From positions 1 to 19,484 of the forward strand of contig CALBSO010000042.1 of assembly GCA_937968015.1 (NCBI GenBank): a stretch of 19,484 nucleotides of DNA, in the 5' to 3' direction. The notes beneath the pieces are model-generated. The model did not search any database. It saw only the letters and a program-made list of their open reading frames with translations, and had not been told where the DNA came from. The position numbers were made by a program, and so were the translations under genes. This document shows positions 16,042-19,484 of this stretch, in pieces. The DNA is from an uncultured Thermomicrobia bacterium (GTDB lineage Bacteria > Chloroflexota > Chloroflexia > Thermomicrobiales > JALYUS01). The stretch's first letter is position 1, and the number at the start of each line of letters is the position of its first letter.

Positions 16042-16836
16042 CTAAAATGCTCCAGATCGCAACGTGAGGGCACGCAACGTCCCAAGCAATATCCGGACAT
16101 CTGTTGCAAAGGAAATATTTTGAACGTAGTAGAGATCAAGATCCGTGTGCTCATGCATCATGAGATCACTGCGTCCATGCGTTTGCCACCAGCCGGTGAT
16201 ACCTGGAAGCACCAGGTGTCGCTGATGTTGCCACCCTTGATATTTGCTGACGATTTCCGGTAACTCCGGGCGCGGACCGACGAGGCTCATCTCGCCGCGC
16301 AGCACATTGAGTAGTTGCGGCAATTCATCAATGCTCATCCGCCGCATGAACTTTCCCGTGCGGGTCACACGGGGATCGGACGCTCTCTTATGTACCTTGC
16401 GTCGCTCCGGGCCAGAATAGGGCTGATCGGCTTGCCGCCGATCAGGGCTCATCGTGCGGAATTTATACATCATGAACGGTTGGCCGTATCTCCCGATCCG
16501 ACGTTGCCGGTAGATTATCGGACCACGCGTATCCAGCCAGATGATGAGTGAAACGAGCAGCAGCAAAGGTGCGAGGACGATGATCGAGAGACTTGCGATC
16601 AGCACATCAAACCAGCGCTTGAAGACGAAGCAATACATCAGTCGTGCAGGGCGTTGATGCTGTGTCGCTTCCAGTAGAGAGAGCCACGCGCATTCCTGCC
16701 ATGCGAGCGTGGCGCCATTGATGGCATTCACGGACGGCAATGAACCCTGCCCATCATGTTCCGTTCCCCCGGCGGCCTTCGCAATGCTCAGGTTCGGAAG
16801 GGGGTGCATCTGATGATCAACTCGCTCTGTATCCAT
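16042..16836 (-). CDS. Undecaprenyl-phosphate sugar phosphotransferase (bacterial sugar transferase, priming enzyme)
   Basis: A 264-residue polyprenol-phosphate phosphoglycosyl transferase that starts repeat-unit synthesis by moving a sugar-1-phosphate onto undecaprenyl phosphate. The catalytic core is complete: KRWFDVLIA then one membrane segment (about 76-100), YKFRTM (124-129), SIDELPQLLNVLRGEMSLVG with the Asp-Glu dyad D170-E171, GPRPE (187-191), and PGITGWWQ (211-218). The domain itself begins near residue 67; the first 66 residues are hydrophilic and match nothing I recognise. The ATG at 16836 has AAGGA six bases upstream, while an ATG at residue 67 has no ribosome binding site, so the longer form is annotated. 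It opens the polysaccharide block. The sugar (galactose, glucose or N-acetyl sugar) cannot be read from sequence. Confidence 0.9.
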   Translation of the reverse strand: MDTERVDHQMHPLPNLSIAKAAGGTEHDGQGSLPSVNAINGATLAWQECAWLSLLEATQHQRPARLMYCFVFKRWFDVLIASLSIIVLAPLLLLVSLIIWLDTRGPIIYRQRRIGRYGQPFMMYKFRTMSPDRRQADQPYSGPERRKVHKRASDPRVTRTGKFMRRMSIDELPQLLNVLRGEMSLVGPRPELPEIVSKYQGWQHQRHLVLPGITGWWQTHGRSDLMMHEHTDLDLYYVQNISFATDVRILLGTLRALTLRSGAF

Positions 16837-17080
16837 ATTCGATCCTTGTCAACTTCTTCCAACCGCATGTACGCGAGATCCTCAATCGCCACCGCTACAG
16901 TCAAGCGCATCATGAGACTTGACGTCCTCACACTAACCTTGTGACCTTGCAGTGAAGCGGTTGTCGGAACGGCATTTCATTACAAGCCAGCAATATTTAC
17001 CAACCTCCGCCGCGTCCATCGCGTTTCAGTCGCTCCAAGATAATCATTCCTTGCATAGCAAAACCGCCCGAGAATCTTCG
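16837..17080 (-). promoter_or_regulatory. Intergenic region expected to hold the polysaccharide-block promoter
   Basis: This 244-base gap is the largest in the window and separates the PPTase stop from the first polysaccharide gene, so the block's promoter is expected here. No convincing -35/-10 pair was found. TTGACT at 16904-16899 and TTGACA at 16852-16847 both lack a matching -10. An imperfect palindrome TCACA-N7-TGTGA occurs at 16928-16944, and CCTTG is repeated directly at 16937-16949. Either could be a regulator site. Composition is AT-richer than the NRPS side. Confidence 0.35.
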
Positions 17081-17840
17081 TCACCGGAGATCACACGGCT
17101 CCTGCCACTGCCAGCACATGAGCCGGCATGGTCCCCCCTGCATCGCAACAGCCCCGACATAGCCGGGATCAGGCAAGAGATGATGAAGAGACCAGTCATG
17201 GAGCGTATCGCCGTCTTCGCGGCTCATCAGAATCGCCGCAGGTTCGTCCGGTGCCAGCGAAACATCAAATTGGTCGAGACCAACAGTGATGCTCTCGCCC
17301 CGCGCTTTTATGTACGCTTCCTTGCGGGTCCAGCACGCGAAGAACGCCTCATGCTGAAGCGCTGGATCGAGCCCGCGGAGGGCGACGATCTCCTGCAGTG
17401 AGAAAAAGCGCTCGGCAATCCGCTCGCTCGCCATATCCGCGCGGACGCCTTCGATGTCCACACCGACTTCTCGGTTGCGAGTCACCGCATAGAGAGCGAT
17501 ATCGTCCGCGTGGGATACGTTGAAGCGGATTCGGTCTTTCCCAGGTTCATCGGGCAACGAGGGCTTTCCGAAGGCGTTGTACTGGAATGCGATCGCGCCC
17601 GGTTCCTCATCCCGATAGCGACCGATGATTGCCCGGAGCAGCCCACGGGCGACAATGTAGCGTGTGCGATCGCGATCGAAGCGAAATCTCTCCGCCCGCG
17701 TTCGCTCATCCGTGGCGAGCGTGCGGATCAGGGCCCCGACGCGTTCTGGCGTGACGGTGAGAGAGGCGCGCCAGACGTGGACATGATCATCGTCCAGGAC
17801 AAGAGGAGTTGGCGGAAGGCGCCAGATGTGGTCCCAATGG

Positions 17841-17851
<11 letters not shown>
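17081..17851 (-). CDS. 4'-phosphopantetheinyl transferase, Sfp-type
   Basis: A 256-residue Sfp-type enzyme that moves phosphopantetheine from coenzyme A to the serine of carrier domains. Its motifs are all present: YNAFGKPSLP (91-100), FNVSHADD (110-117), EVGVDIE with D132 and E134 as metal ligands, and FACWTRKEAYIKARGE with W174, K177 and E178. Length is normal for the broad-specificity Sfp class used by NRPS and PKS systems. The start is placed at the tandem ATG 17851/17848; the frame is open to an ATG at 17884, but those 11 residues add nothing conserved. The gene overlaps the end of the NRPS gene by 11 bases, so the two are cotranscribed, and the carrier domain encoded just upstream is the obvious substrate. 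Confidence 0.93.

Positions 17852-19484
<1,633 letters not shown>

Noticed and set aside
16847..16852. Perfect TTGACA (minus strand) near the sugar transferase start
   Set aside because: No -10 box stands at 15-19 bases, and a promoter here would start transcription inside the coding region. Its last base overlaps the ribosome binding site.

Overview
The window is high-GC bacterial DNA. It is mostly one large minus-strand block for making and exporting a cell-surface or extracellular polysaccharide, flanked by the end of a nonribosomal peptide synthetase (NRPS) system on one side and by unrelated plus-strand hydrolase genes on the other. Two secreted proteins carry twin-arginine lipoprotein signals followed by Thr/Pro-rich linkers. 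An M28-type hydrolase has the 'GHSxxRYxxSxWYAD' form. Together with the GC level these suggest Chloroflexota, possibly a Thermomicrobia-like lineage. That placement is inference; no rRNA or other marker gene is present.

Layout. Positions 1-1888 (+): the last codons of a probable amidohydrolase, then a PA-domain/M28-family protein. Positions 2011-16836 (-): the polysaccharide block, which in transcription order reads: membrane sugar-phosphate transferase (priming) > Wzz/BY-kinase-like chain-length protein > Wzx-like flippase > O-antigen ligase/polymerase joined in frame to a GT2 glycosyltransferase > GT4 > NAD-dependent sugar epimerase/dehydratase > WecG/TagA-type GT26 > polysaccharide deacetylase > Tat-lipoprotein beta-helix protein > GT4 > Tat-lipoprotein GH39/PslG-like glycosidase. 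Positions 17081-19484 (-): the 3' part of an NRPS gene (A-PCP-TE) overlapping an Sfp-type phosphopantetheinyl transferase.

How it fits together. The polysaccharide block has every step of a Wzx/Wzy-type pathway: priming on undecaprenyl phosphate, chain extension by four or five glycosyltransferases, a nucleotide-sugar modifying enzyme, flipping, polymerisation or ligation, and length control. It also has three exported or exportable glycan-processing proteins. No outer-membrane exporter is visible. Several neighbours share ATGA overlaps (14314-14317, 12986-12989) or are 1-4 nt apart, which points to translational coupling. The PPTase would activate the carrier domain of the adjacent NRPS. Whether the NRPS product has anything to do with the glycan cannot be decided here.

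Most notable oddities: a Walker-A lysine replaced by alanine in the BY-kinase domain; a ligase and a GT2 in one frame with a good internal ribosome binding site; an NRPS thioesterase with Cys and Glu where Ser and Asp are usual; and an M28 protein without the Glu-Glu pair. No CRISPR array, tRNA, rRNA, insertion sequence or integrase was seen. The longest stretch without a gene is about 244 bases (16837-17080).
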